From contig NZ_CP048020.1 of assembly GCF_010365865.1 (NCBI RefSeq), positions 2,728,001 to 2,792,000 on the forward strand: DNA of 64,000 nucleotides, written 5' to 3'. The notes under the pieces are model-generated. The model searched no databases, had not been told where the DNA came from, and saw only the letters and a program-made list of their open reading frames with translations. Below are positions 50,701-58,767 of this stretch, one piece after another; position 1 is the first letter of the stretch; each line of letters starts with the position of its first letter. The position numbers and the translations under genes are program-made. Origin of the DNA: Treponema vincentii. GTDB lineage: Bacteria > Spirochaetota > Spirochaetia > Treponematales > Treponemataceae.

Positions 50701-51017
50701 TTTCCAGCTTTCGGCCTTCTTTGGTATACGGCAGCTGCCGTTTTATTCGGTACAGCTGCGCTCCGATAAAAAAGGTGAGTATGACATCGGAGACTGCATA
50801 GTCGTCTGCAAAGTGGCTCCGCAAATTCCGCATAACGCCCGATCTACCGCCGAGCGGTTTTCCGTAAAAAGGCGTAAGAAATGGCGTCGAAGAGTGTGGT
50901 CTTTCCGGCGCCGGTTTGTCCGTAAATTAAAAAGAGGGAACCGAGGCTGTCAAAGTTGACGGTATGCTCGCCGGTAAAAGGGCCGATGTTGTGCAGTATC
51001 AGTTCTTTAGGTCTCAT
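47789..51017 (-). pseudogene. sbcC: Exonuclease subunit SbcC, split by a frameshift at a T5 tract
   Basis: Two frames together make one SbcC of about 1,075 residues. From ATG 51017 the first encodes M-R-P-K-E-L-I-L-H-N-I-G-P-F and Walker A G-Q-T-G-A-G-K-T-T, then stops at 50844. The second, open from 50833, continues with long coiled coils, the zinc-hook C-P-V-C-G-S near the middle, and the ABC signature S-G-G-E-T-F-M-A with the D-E-G-F Walker B near the C-terminus. The frame changes at five T residues of the coding strand (plus-strand A tract 50866-50870); four would read G-K-P-L-G-G-R-S-G-V-M without a break. The SbcCD complex cuts hairpins and palindromes in DNA. AAGAGG precedes the start, and the gene follows sbcD in an operon. 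Confidence 0.9.
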
Positions 51018-51040
51018 CAATAGCCTCTTTGCAGAGCTGT

Positions 51041-52267
51041 TCAAAAAAGCTCCTGCTTCATTTGGTTCGCCTCGCCGTTAATAACGATTTCAAACCGGCT
51101 AAAATTTTCGGCTAACGTGAGCGGATCTTCCGCCGTCCGTTCGCGGAGTGTCAGCTGTTCTTCCCCGTCCTGCTGTTCCCGATTCATAAAACTCTTTTGC
51201 CGGATACTCAGCAAAAACGGAAATTTCTGCCGCAGCAGCTGCATCGGGTGTGCAATAACCTCGGCATCGTTCAGCGTAATTTCCAGATAGCAGCCGCTCC
51301 ATTCATCGTAGCGGTTTCCGGTAAAAAACTCTTCAAAATTCCCTTCCAGCCGTTTAAGCGGGCGTTCGGAAATAATGGGTATCCGCGCAATGTTGAGCGG
51401 AGCTTTTGCGCTGTCTATAGCAGGCTGTAGGTTCTCCGCATCAAACAGTTCTGTGCGGGAGTTCGTTATCTCCTTGTCGATGGCGGTATTTTGTTTCGGT
51501 GTACAGTCGATATCTATCGAAAGGACACACTTGGCATCCTCCGATTCATCAAAGGAGTACGGAAGGGGCGAACCTGAATAATACATCCTGTCGGTTATCC
51601 GTTGACAACGGTGCAGGTGCCCAAGTGCAACATAATCGAAAAAAGAAAAAAGGTCGGGATTGACATATTCGGCGGTACCGATAAAGGTGCGCTCGCTGGA
51701 AGAACTCTGCCCGCCGACGGTAAAAAGGTGCGCCGCTAACAGCGCGGGTATGTCCGGCCGTACCGCTTGTTTTAGTATGTGCGATGCGACCGCCGCCATT
51801 TCCGCCTGAGAATCCCCTGCCGTATGATACGCTTCTTTTGTTTCTTCCGAAAAGGCACCGAAGTTTAAAAACGGGAGCAGGTATATCGCAAGTTTTTCCG
51901 TGCCCTTGGTAAGAATAACCGGATCGGTAAGCCTGCTTGTATCCTGCGCAATATAGATACGCTGGTTTTGCAGTATCTCGCGAGCAAAGGCAAGCCGCTG
52001 CGCGGAGTCGTGATTGCCGGGAATGATAAATACCGCCGTATCGGGACAATCCTCCCGTATCAGGGCAAGGAACCGGCTGAAAAGCGAAACCGCCTCCGCC
52101 GACGGAATGGCGCGGTCATACACATCGCCTGCGATAATCAGCGCTGCATAATCGTCCCGTGTAAGAATATCATGAATGTCGTTCAGCATTTTTTCCTGCA
52201 CGCCGAGCAACGGCGTTTCATGCAGCGTCTTTCCCAAATGCAGGTCGGCGGTATGGAGCAGTTTCAT
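51041..52267 (-). CDS. sbcD: Exonuclease subunit SbcD
   Basis: 408 residues. The calcineurin-like metallophosphoesterase motifs are in order: H-T-A-D-L-H-L-G (residues 5-12), A-G-D-V-Y-D-R (about 47), I-P-G-N-H-D (about 85), and G-H-L-H (about 215). SbcD is the nuclease of the SbcCD complex that processes hairpins, long palindromes and stalled forks, and limits palindrome persistence. Upstream is a 216-base region shared with the metal-binding protein gene. The start at ATG 52267 has only a weak AAGG. Its partner sbcC is disrupted (see that entry), which matters for the palindrome-rich repeats in this window. Confidence 0.94.
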   Translation of the reverse strand: MKLLHTADLHLGKTLHETPLLGVQEKMLNDIHDILTRDDYAALIIAGDVYDRAIPSAEAVSLFSRFLALIREDCPDTAVFIIPGNHDSAQRLAFAREILQNQRIYIAQDTSRLTDPVILTKGTEKLAIYLLPFLNFGAFSEETKEAYHTAGDSQAEMAAVASHILKQAVRPDIPALLAAHLFTVGGQSSSSERTFIGTAEYVNPDLFSFFDYVALGHLHRCQRITDRMYYSGSPLPYSFDESEDAKCVLSIDIDCTPKQNTAIDKEITNSRTELFDAENLQPAIDSAKAPLNIARIPIISERPLKRLEGNFEEFFTGNRYDEWSGCYLEITLNDAEVIAHPMQLLRQKFPFLLSIRQKSFMNREQQDGEEQLTLRERTAEDPLTLAENFSRFEIVINGEANQMKQELF

Positions 52268-52415
52268 CCTTGCTACTGTATGACTAATATCCGGTTCTGT
52301 AAAGGGGCGGAAAAATTCCCAAGTATAAAAGGTGTGATATATGGGAACCTCTAAAAACTTTCGTTTTTTTAAAGTGTTTCCTTAGATTTAATTAATTTTT
52401 ATTCTTATTTGCTAC

Positions 52416-52471
52416 TTGCAAACTTTTTGCATTTATGTATACTTGCAACCGATTTGCAACTAGCATTGCAA
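52416..52471 (+). promoter_or_regulatory. Promoter and TTGCAA operator array of the metal-binding protein gene
   Basis: TTGCAA (self-complementary) occurs at 52416-52421, 52443-52448, 52454-52459 and 52466-52471, with TTGCAT at 52427-52432. Steps are 11, 16, 11 and 12 bases, close to one helical turn. The first copy is a plausible -35 with TATACT (52438-52443) as -10, 16 apart. A metal-dependent repressor (Zur-, AdcR- or TroR-like) is inferred to bind here. Confidence 0.6.
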
Positions 52472-52483
52472 GAGGAGTTTTTA

Positions 52484-53458
52484 ATGAAGAAATTGTTTTT
52501 TACAGCAGTTTGTATGATGTTTTTCAGCATCGTCACGGTAAGTCTGTTTGCCGGCGGAAAAACCGAGAAAAACATGGAAGGAAAAGTTGCCGTTGCAGCA
52601 ACCTTTGATGCGATGAAGGAACTCACGGAAATCGTGGGTAAAGATAAGGTGTATGTCCATACGATTATCCCGCCGGGAGTTGAAGCTCATGATTTTGAAC
52701 CCAAGGCAGGAGATTTAAAGTTCTTAATGCAGGCAAAAGCCGTTGTTTACAACGGTTTGGGTATGGAACCGTGGCTTATGGATGCTCTCCATGCGGTGAA
52801 GCAGGATACGATAAAGACTATTTGCGCAAGTAACGGTATTAAACCGATCGAACTCGCAGAAGGACACCATCATCATCACCACCACCACGAAGATGAGCAC
52901 GATCATGATCACGACGAGCATGACCATGATCATGATGACGACCACGAAGCGGTTGATCCTCATGCGTGGTTGAGCCTTGAATCCGCTAAAGTGATGGTTA
53001 AGAACATCGCCGACGGTTTAAGTGAGGTAGATCCTGCAAATGCCGCTTTCTATAAGGCGAATGCCGCAGCTTTTATTGCGAATGCTGATGCGCTTTTAGC
53101 AAAATACCGCGATAACTTTGCAAAGGTAAGTCATCGCCGTTTCGTTACCGGACACGCGGCGTTCGGCTATCTTTGCCGTGACTTCGGGCTTGAACAGAAT
53201 AGCGTGGAAGATGTATTTTCTGACGGAGAACCGAGTGCACAACAATTAGCAAAATTAGCAGATTATTGTAACCAATATGGAATTAAAGTTGTTTTCTCCG
53301 AAAATGCGGCCAGCCCGCAAGTTTCGGCAACCTTAGCAAAAGAAGTCGGGGCTTCGGTGCAAACAATTTATACGATTGAGTCGGCTGAAGACGGTTTATC
53401 CTATATGGAACGGATGACCTCTAATATAGAAAAAATTTACAAAAGCCTTGCACAGTAA
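52484..53458 (+). CDS. Zinc/manganese ABC transporter substrate-binding protein (ZnuA/TroA-like)
   Basis: About 324 residues from ATG 52484 (AGAGGAG before it). The signal peptide ends near residue 22, and cluster A-9 features include P-P-G-V-E-A-H-D-F-E-P (His ligand about residue 70), H-A-W-L-S (about 165), and the pair V-T-G-H-A-A-F-G-Y-L (about 225). Residues about 127-157 form a loop of mostly His and Asp, a typical metal-scavenging loop of zinc binders. It delivers zinc (or manganese) to an ABC permease. The permease and ATPase genes are not adjacent. Its promoter carries a TTGCAA operator array and a strong terminator follows. Confidence 0.92.
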   Translation: MKKLFFTAVCMMFFSIVTVSLFAGGKTEKNMEGKVAVAATFDAMKELTEIVGKDKVYVHTIIPPGVEAHDFEPKAGDLKFLMQAKAVVYNGLGMEPWLMDALHAVKQDTIKTICASNGIKPIELAEGHHHHHHHHEDEHDHDHDEHDHDHDDDHEAVDPHAWLSLESAKVMVKNIADGLSEVDPANAAFYKANAAAFIANADALLAKYRDNFAKVSHRRFVTGHAAFGYLCRDFGLEQNSVEDVFSDGEPSAQQLAKLADYCNQYGIKVVFSENAASPQVSATLAKEVGASVQTIYTIESAEDGLSYMERMTSNIEKIYKSLAQ

Positions 53459-53503
53459 GCTCAAACCTTATATGTTGGCTTAAGACAAACGACAGCAAGT
53501 CCC

Positions 53504-53569
53504 GGTGATAGTCATTGTATGGCCTTTATATCTCTCCTTTAGCCATACCGTGATTATCACCTTTTTTTT
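53504..53569 (+). terminator. Terminator after the metal-binding protein gene
   Basis: Twenty-base arms 53504-53523 and 53542-53561 pair with three mismatches across an 18-base loop, then eight T (53562-53569). Confidence 0.85.
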
Positions 53570-53593
53570 GCCTCGATACAATCACAATCCACC

Positions 53594-53636
53594 ATTATTC
53601 TGCGGGGCTGCTAGAAAAATGACCTGATGCATTTGC
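53594..53636. repeat. Relic right end of the dispersed element (copy G)
   Basis: ATTATTCTGCGGGG (53594-53607) followed by CCTGATGCATTTGC (53623-53636) matches the right part of copy D. No left end is present, so it is a decayed fragment before nhaC. Confidence 0.55.
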
Positions 53637-53700
53637 ACGGCGCCTCATTGACAGATAGATAACTCTGCATAATAATGATGGAAAGGAACGTAGAGGGTTT

Positions 53701-55035
53701 ATGCTCGAATTCTGTATTCTGTTGCTGTTTTCCGTCAGTTTAATTATCTGCGTTATTCTTCACTATTCGATTCTCTATGCGCTAATATTTGGCTATATAC
53801 TTTTCTTTGCATTCGGCCTTATCAAGGGAGAAACGTGGAAGAAGATGTTCCGTTATTCCTTCCACGGGATCCTAACCGTAAAAAATATCCTGATAATTTT
53901 CATACTGATAGGTAGCATCACTGCAATATGGCGTGCGTGCGGCACCATTGCTTTTATCGTATATTATGCGTCTATGTTTGCGGCTCCGCAGATTATGGTA
54001 TTGATCTGCTTTTTACTATGCTGCTTTGTATCATTTCTGATGGGCACGGCCTTCGGAAGTGCTGCAACTATCGGCATTATCTGTATGACATTGGCAAACA
54101 GTATGAATATCCCGGCCGTATACGCAGGCGGAGCCATCCTCTCGGGAATATTTTTCGGAGATCGCTGCTCGCCGATGTCGTCGGGGGCGCATTTAATCAG
54201 TGAATTAACAGACACCGATATCTTTAATAATATTAAAACGATGGTGAGGACAGCGTTTATCCCCTTTATCGTAACAGCTGTTCTGTATGGCATCATCGGG
54301 ATTATCATCAATTTCAGTGCAGAAAACAGTGTGCTCAGTAACTCAGGCATGGGAAATGGTATGACCTTTCATATTTTTGCCGATTACTATAACCTTTCGC
54401 TTTTTACGACTATCCCCGCCGTTATTATCATCTTTTTTTCGTTACTTAAAATCGATGTAAAAATAACGATGACGATAAGCTGTCTTGCCGGTTTGGTTTG
54501 CGCCATATTTTTTCAGCATATACATGCGTCAGAGCTGGTGAAAATAATCTTTTTAGGCTTTCATCCTCAAGATACGGGGTTGGCAAAGCTTATGTCCGGC
54601 GGCGGTATTATTTCAATGATACGGGCGTCCATAATTATCTGTATTTCGTCCTGCTATTCGGGAATGTTTAAGGGAACTCATTTTTTTGAGGGAATGCAGC
54701 GGATTATGCGACGACTGAGTAACCGGATTACCGCATTCGGTAGTGTCCTTACCGCTTCCGTCTTTGCTTCGGCGATTGCCTGCAATCAAACATTGGCAAT
54801 TATGTTGACTCATCAAGTTTGTGATGATCTTATAGAAGATAAAAACACCTTTGCCTCTTACTTGGAGGATACCGCCGTCGTCGTTGCACCGCTGATGCCG
54901 TGGTCGATAGCGGTAAGTATTCCGTTGGCTTCTATTGGCGCTCCAGCCACGGCTCTCTTATCGGCCTTTTTCCTTTATTTAATTCCATTGTGGGATCTTT
55001 TGGTGAATATCGTGCGACACCGCACACGTAAATAA
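53701..55035 (+). CDS. NhaC family Na+/H+ antiporter
   Basis: 444 residues with about 11-12 membrane helices. The block F-G-S-A-A-T-I-G-I-I-C-M-T-L-A (about residue 118) and G-D-R-C-S-P-M-S-S-G-A-H-L (about residue 157) are characteristic NhaC motifs, and A-C-N-Q-T-L-A-I-M-L with V-V-A-P-L-M-P-W in the C-terminal half agree. It exchanges sodium for protons at the inner membrane; some members move organic acids instead, so the substrate is inference. A purine-rich AGAGGG lies before the ATG. Confidence 0.93.
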   Translation: MLEFCILLLFSVSLIICVILHYSILYALIFGYILFFAFGLIKGETWKKMFRYSFHGILTVKNILIIFILIGSITAIWRACGTIAFIVYYASMFAAPQIMVLICFLLCCFVSFLMGTAFGSAATIGIICMTLANSMNIPAVYAGGAILSGIFFGDRCSPMSSGAHLISELTDTDIFNNIKTMVRTAFIPFIVTAVLYGIIGIIINFSAENSVLSNSGMGNGMTFHIFADYYNLSLFTTIPAVIIIFFSLLKIDVKITMTISCLAGLVCAIFFQHIHASELVKIIFLGFHPQDTGLAKLMSGGGIISMIRASIIICISSCYSGMFKGTHFFEGMQRIMRRLSNRITAFGSVLTASVFASAIACNQTLAIMLTHQVCDDLIEDKNTFASYLEDTAVVVAPLMPWSIAVSIPLASIGAPATALLSAFFLYLIPLWDLLVNIVRHRTRK

Positions 55036-55061
55036 GCAATATTTCAGACTCTGGTCTTATC

Positions 55062-55090
55062 TTGACAGTTATGTCAATAGATAAGATAAT
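55062..55090 (+). promoter_or_regulatory. Promoter of the TPR gene with a palindrome over the -35, near-leaderless
   Basis: TTGACA (55062-55067) and GATAAT (55085-55090), spacer 17; the ATG is 9 bases after the -10. TTGACA-GTTA-TGTCAA (55062-55077) is a perfect palindrome covering the -35, a possible operator. Confidence 0.6.
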
Positions 55091-55099
55091 ACATAAAGT

Positions 55100-56434
55100 A
55101 TGTCTGTTGTAATTATCTCTCTTTTTATCATTATCGCAGTTGTTGCAGTTGTAACGGTCGCTATGACAGGCCTCAAAGGCCGCGGATCGTTATCAGTTGG
55201 CAAAAAAAATAAGGCCGCAGTGATACGCGAAGCAACAAAGCGGCTCGCACAAAATCCAAATGACAGCACCGCTCTTTTAATGGTCGGAGATATATACTTC
55301 CAGGATCAAGATTGGGAAAAAGCTTATGCTTCTTATGCCCCCCTTTTAGATCAGATGAGCGAGCGCATCCCCTCGGAGCAATTTGAAATCAGTTTGCGGT
55401 ACGGCATCAGCGCAATGAAAACAGACCGGTTTGTAGAAGCAAAAAAGGGGCTGTTACTAGCAAAAAATATCAATCCAAACCATTTTGAAATAAACTATAA
55501 CCTTGGGTATATTTATTATATCCAGAAAGAATATGAAAAAGCAGTTCCATTTTTACGGAAAGCGCTGCTCACACAACCGGATAACGTGATGGCGTTAAAA
55601 TATCTTGGCTACACGCTCCAAAGTTTACGGAAATATCAAGAGGCGCTCCCCAGTTTAAAAAAAGTATTGGATGTACAGCCGGATAATAAGGAAGCCCTCT
55701 TTGCGATGGGAGAGTGCTTTTATGAAGTCGGCTCAAACGATCAGGCATTAAAGATATTTACGCATTTACGAGTATCGCCGGAAGTAGGGCCGCGCGCAGC
55801 GCTCTATGCAGGTTTAATACGAATGCGTGCGGGTCAATTGGAGAAGTCGATCGAAGATTTTGAAATCGGCCTAAAACATGACGGCATTCCGTTGGATATC
55901 ATGAATGAACTGCGTTATAATTTAGCTGCAGCACGGATCAAAACGCAAGACTTACAAAAGGCACTAATACAGTTAAAGGAAATCCAGACCGTCAGTCCGG
56001 GCTATAAAGATGTTGCATCCCTCATTATGCGGTATCAGGAGTTAAATCAGAATAAGAATCTTCATACCTATTTGATGGCGGGGCAGAGCGAGTTTGTCGG
56101 ATTGTGCCGCAGGATTGTTTCGCGCTTTTTTCCAAACGCTAAAGTAAAGATCCTTGATATCAGCGTCCTCGCGACCTATACCGATATTGTTGCCGAAATC
56201 GACACGCCAAAATGGGCAGATCTCGTAATATTCCGATTCTTCCGTTCCCAAGGTTCGGTCGGTGAGCTTGTACTGCGTGATTTCCATGGCAGGATTAAAG
56301 AGATGAAGGCCGGTAAGGGGATTTGTATGACTGCCGGTACCTTTACAGAAGAGGCACGCCGCTTTACGGAAGGCCGCCCGCTGGATCTCTTTGATAAGAA
56401 TCGCTTGAACAAAGTCTTAAACGCAATCGGGTAG
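55100..56434 (+). CDS. Membrane-anchored TPR protein
   Basis: 444 residues. An N-terminal membrane helix (residues 3-24) is followed by a short basic stretch and five to seven TPR units (about residues 45-310), for example N-P-N-D-S-T-A-L-L-M-V-G-D-I-Y-F and E-Y-E-K-A-V-P-F-L-R-K-A-L. The C-terminal 110 residues are a separate alpha/beta domain with no repeat and no recognised name. It probably serves as a scaffold at the inner membrane, with its repeats facing the cytoplasm or periplasm; orientation is uncertain. The ATG follows a promoter by 9 bases and has no Shine-Dalgarno. Confidence 0.82.
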   Translation: MSVVIISLFIIIAVVAVVTVAMTGLKGRGSLSVGKKNKAAVIREATKRLAQNPNDSTALLMVGDIYFQDQDWEKAYASYAPLLDQMSERIPSEQFEISLRYGISAMKTDRFVEAKKGLLLAKNINPNHFEINYNLGYIYYIQKEYEKAVPFLRKALLTQPDNVMALKYLGYTLQSLRKYQEALPSLKKVLDVQPDNKEALFAMGECFYEVGSNDQALKIFTHLRVSPEVGPRAALYAGLIRMRAGQLEKSIEDFEIGLKHDGIPLDIMNELRYNLAAARIKTQDLQKALIQLKEIQTVSPGYKDVASLIMRYQELNQNKNLHTYLMAGQSEFVGLCRRIVSRFFPNAKVKILDISVLATYTDIVAEIDTPKWADLVIFRFFRSQGSVGELVLRDFHGRIKEMKAGKGICMTAGTFTEEARRFTEGRPLDLFDKNRLNKVLNAIG

Positions 56435-56524
56435 TTTTCAAGACAAAAAAACGCCACGACTACGGCAACCACATCAGAAATATTTTAAGTGTGTGTTTTC
56501 CTTCTATGCGAAATTTCATAGGTA

Positions 56525-57056
56525 TAAGGTGAGCGTCTACAATGGCGCCGCTCACCTTAACCGTCAAGTTTTCTTTCGAAAACTTGCGCATTGATGTGTG
56601 CGCTTTTCGCGCACGAATGCAACAGTTTCCAAAATTCATATTTTGTTCAACCGTTGCATTTTACGGAAATAAAATTTCGCATATTTTTTCTAACAGGTGG
56701 TAAACGCATTAGGCCGAGTATATAAAAATCGCAGAAAAATTGAGGCTGATGGTTAAAAATAATTTTTGCGTTAGCCTTTTGAAAAGAGGTGAGGCAGATA
56801 CGAGGCATGAACAAAAATTACCCACAGGCGTGCTTTTTGCACGTCGAGGACTAATTTTTGTGAAATAACGAAGTAGATACCCGCATATTTTCAAAAGGAA
56901 AGGTTGAGCAGCCACAATCATTCTGCGGGGAACACGAACATTGTACTTCCTTGTACAATGTTCGTGTCAAGTTTTTTTAGCAAAAAACTTGCTGCTGATT
57001 AGTATCACCGCCATCCGTGGCGGATATGAAAAAGAATAAGGCCTAATGCGTTTACC
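56525..57056. repeat. Dispersed inverted-repeat element, copy F, with hairpin cluster
   Basis: Ends GGTAAACGCATTAGGCC (56699-56715) and its exact reverse complement (57040-57056) are a perfect 17-bp inverted repeat, 358 bp apart end to end. The right end contains the stop codon of murJ. Inside are the CCTTTTGAAAAG/CTTTTCAAAAGG-type nested block (56768-56898), a perfect 15-bp stem with loop TTCCTT (56932-56967) and CCGCC-ATCCGT-GGCGG (57008-57023). The left flank 56525-56698 has three further hairpins (56525-56559, 56565-56586, 56598-56614) and the AAATTTCGCATATTTTTTC motif. Confidence 0.8.
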
Positions 57057-58638
57057 GCTGCCGTATTTTTTGTACGGCAGTCTTTAATAAGGAATCTCCC
57101 GTTATCAAAAGCAGCGCCAAAATAATCAGTGCGAAAAGCGCGGCGCTGATAAAGAGCGGAAGTCCTTGTGCGATAATACGGGGGTATGCCGCTAACGGGT
57201 CGTAGAGCCGTGCTCCGAAAAAATACAACGGGGCGGCGGCAATCAGCGAAAAAAGCAGCATCTTAACGGTAAAGCCTGAAGCTGATACAAGCAATGTACG
57301 CACATCGATTGAATCGCTTTTGGTAAGAAAATACAGCAAAAGGCCGGTGTTGACGGCGCTCGCAGCGGTCAGTGCCAACGCGATACCGCCGCCTTGCATA
57401 ATGCTCGCCAAAGCCGCCGCAAGCACAATATTGATTCCGAAACACGCAATGCCTGCAATCGTGGGACGTTTGGTATCGCTTTGCGCATAAAACGCCGAGG
57501 TTAAAATCCTGTTTAATGCAATAAAAAACAACCCTGCGATATGCCACTGAAAGGCTTGCAAGGTGAGCCGGACGGACTCGTCGGTAAAGCGGCGGCTCTT
57601 ATACACCAAAATGATGATATGTTCGCCCGAACAGAGCAGGAAAATCGTTGCAGGAACGGTTACGAGCGCAATAATCTTTGCGGCATTCAATAGCAGTTTT
57701 TGAAATACTTCCCATTGCTTATTAACGGCATGGGCGGAAAGGTCGGGCAAGATAACCGTGCCGACGGAAACGGCGAAGATGCCGAGAATAAGTTCTTGTA
57801 AACGGATCGAATACTGCAAACTTGCCGCGACACCGACTCCGGAGTATGTCGCAAGCGCCGTGGAAACGAGGTCGTTGATTTGATACACCGCCGTACCTAT
57901 CAAGGTCGGCACAATTAGCTTCAGTATTTTCCGCGCTCCGGCGTTCCGGACACAGCGTCGGAACGGTATCAGCTTAAACGAAAAGCCTGCGCGCAGCACA
58001 AAGGGGAGCTGAAACAGCATTTGGCAGGAGCCGCCGATTACCACACCGATTGCCATTGCAAGCGCCGGATTACCGCAGGGCTTTGCGAGTACAAAGGTGC
58101 AGCCGATAACGGACAGGTTAAACAAAATCGGCGTGATTCCCGTCGGTAAGAAACTGCGGACACCGTTCAATATTCCTTGAAAGAATGCCGCCACGGAGAT
58201 AAGCAGCAGGTACGGAAACATGATGCGCGTTAAGAGCACCGTTGCGGAAAAGTCGCCGATTTTCGGAAAGAATACTGCAACAATCAGATCGCTGCACAAA
58301 ATTCCGATGATGACGGTGCCCGTTACGGCAAAAGACAGCATAGTGAATGTTGCGGAAAGAAACTCCTTCATCGACGCCTTTGCATTCGGTGTATTGCGTT
58401 TTTCTTCCTCCAGATAGGTCTGGAAAGTAGGAATAAACGCAACGGTCATACTGTTTTCGGCAAAGATACGCCTGAGCAGATTGGGAATCATAAAGGCAAC
58501 GGTAAAGGCGTCCGCAAGGGGGCCGGTGCCGAGGAAAGCTGATTTGGTCATTTCCCGTATCAACCCCAAAACCCGCGACACAAGGGTCAGTACGGACAGG
58601 CTAATACCACTTTTGAGTAAAGAAGATTTCCGGTTCAT
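57052..58638 (-). CDS. murJ: Lipid II flippase MurJ
   Basis: 528 residues with about 14 membrane helices of the MOP exporter superfamily. The MurJ start L-T-L-V-S-R-V-L-G-L-I-R-E-M (residue about 17), D-A-F-T-V-A-F-M-I-P-N-L-L-R-R, and F-P-Y-L-L-L-I-S (about residue 140) are clear. It moves the peptidoglycan precursor lipid II across the inner membrane. Its TAA stop lies inside the right end of repeat copy F, so the last codons or the stop may have been set by the element. A GATAAT hexamer ends two bases before the ATG, with no clear Shine-Dalgarno. Confidence 0.94.
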   Translation of the reverse strand: MNRKSSLLKSGISLSVLTLVSRVLGLIREMTKSAFLGTGPLADAFTVAFMIPNLLRRIFAENSMTVAFIPTFQTYLEEEKRNTPNAKASMKEFLSATFTMLSFAVTGTVIIGILCSDLIVAVFFPKIGDFSATVLLTRIMFPYLLLISVAAFFQGILNGVRSFLPTGITPILFNLSVIGCTFVLAKPCGNPALAMAIGVVIGGSCQMLFQLPFVLRAGFSFKLIPFRRCVRNAGARKILKLIVPTLIGTAVYQINDLVSTALATYSGVGVAASLQYSIRLQELILGIFAVSVGTVILPDLSAHAVNKQWEVFQKLLLNAAKIIALVTVPATIFLLCSGEHIIILVYKSRRFTDESVRLTLQAFQWHIAGLFFIALNRILTSAFYAQSDTKRPTIAGIACFGINIVLAAALASIMQGGGIALALTAASAVNTGLLLYFLTKSDSIDVRTLLVSASGFTVKMLLFSLIAAAPLYFFGARLYDPLAAYPRIIAQGLPLFISAALFALIILALLLITGDSLLKTAVQKIRQR

Positions 58639-58767
58639 AGATTATCGTTTTTGTTTTACGCGCACTTTTTTACCGCATTGCTTCATACCGCTGCCCCTTT
58701 AGGAAGCTCCAAAAACACGGAGCTTTTAGAGCGGAGCGGTTTCTGCAATTTTCGGTAGCAGCCGGTG

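Noticed and set aside
52862-52955. Run of His codons that could be a cloning tag
   Set aside because: The His/Asp-rich loop lies at the usual place in ZnuA-type proteins, uses mixed codons, and is natural.
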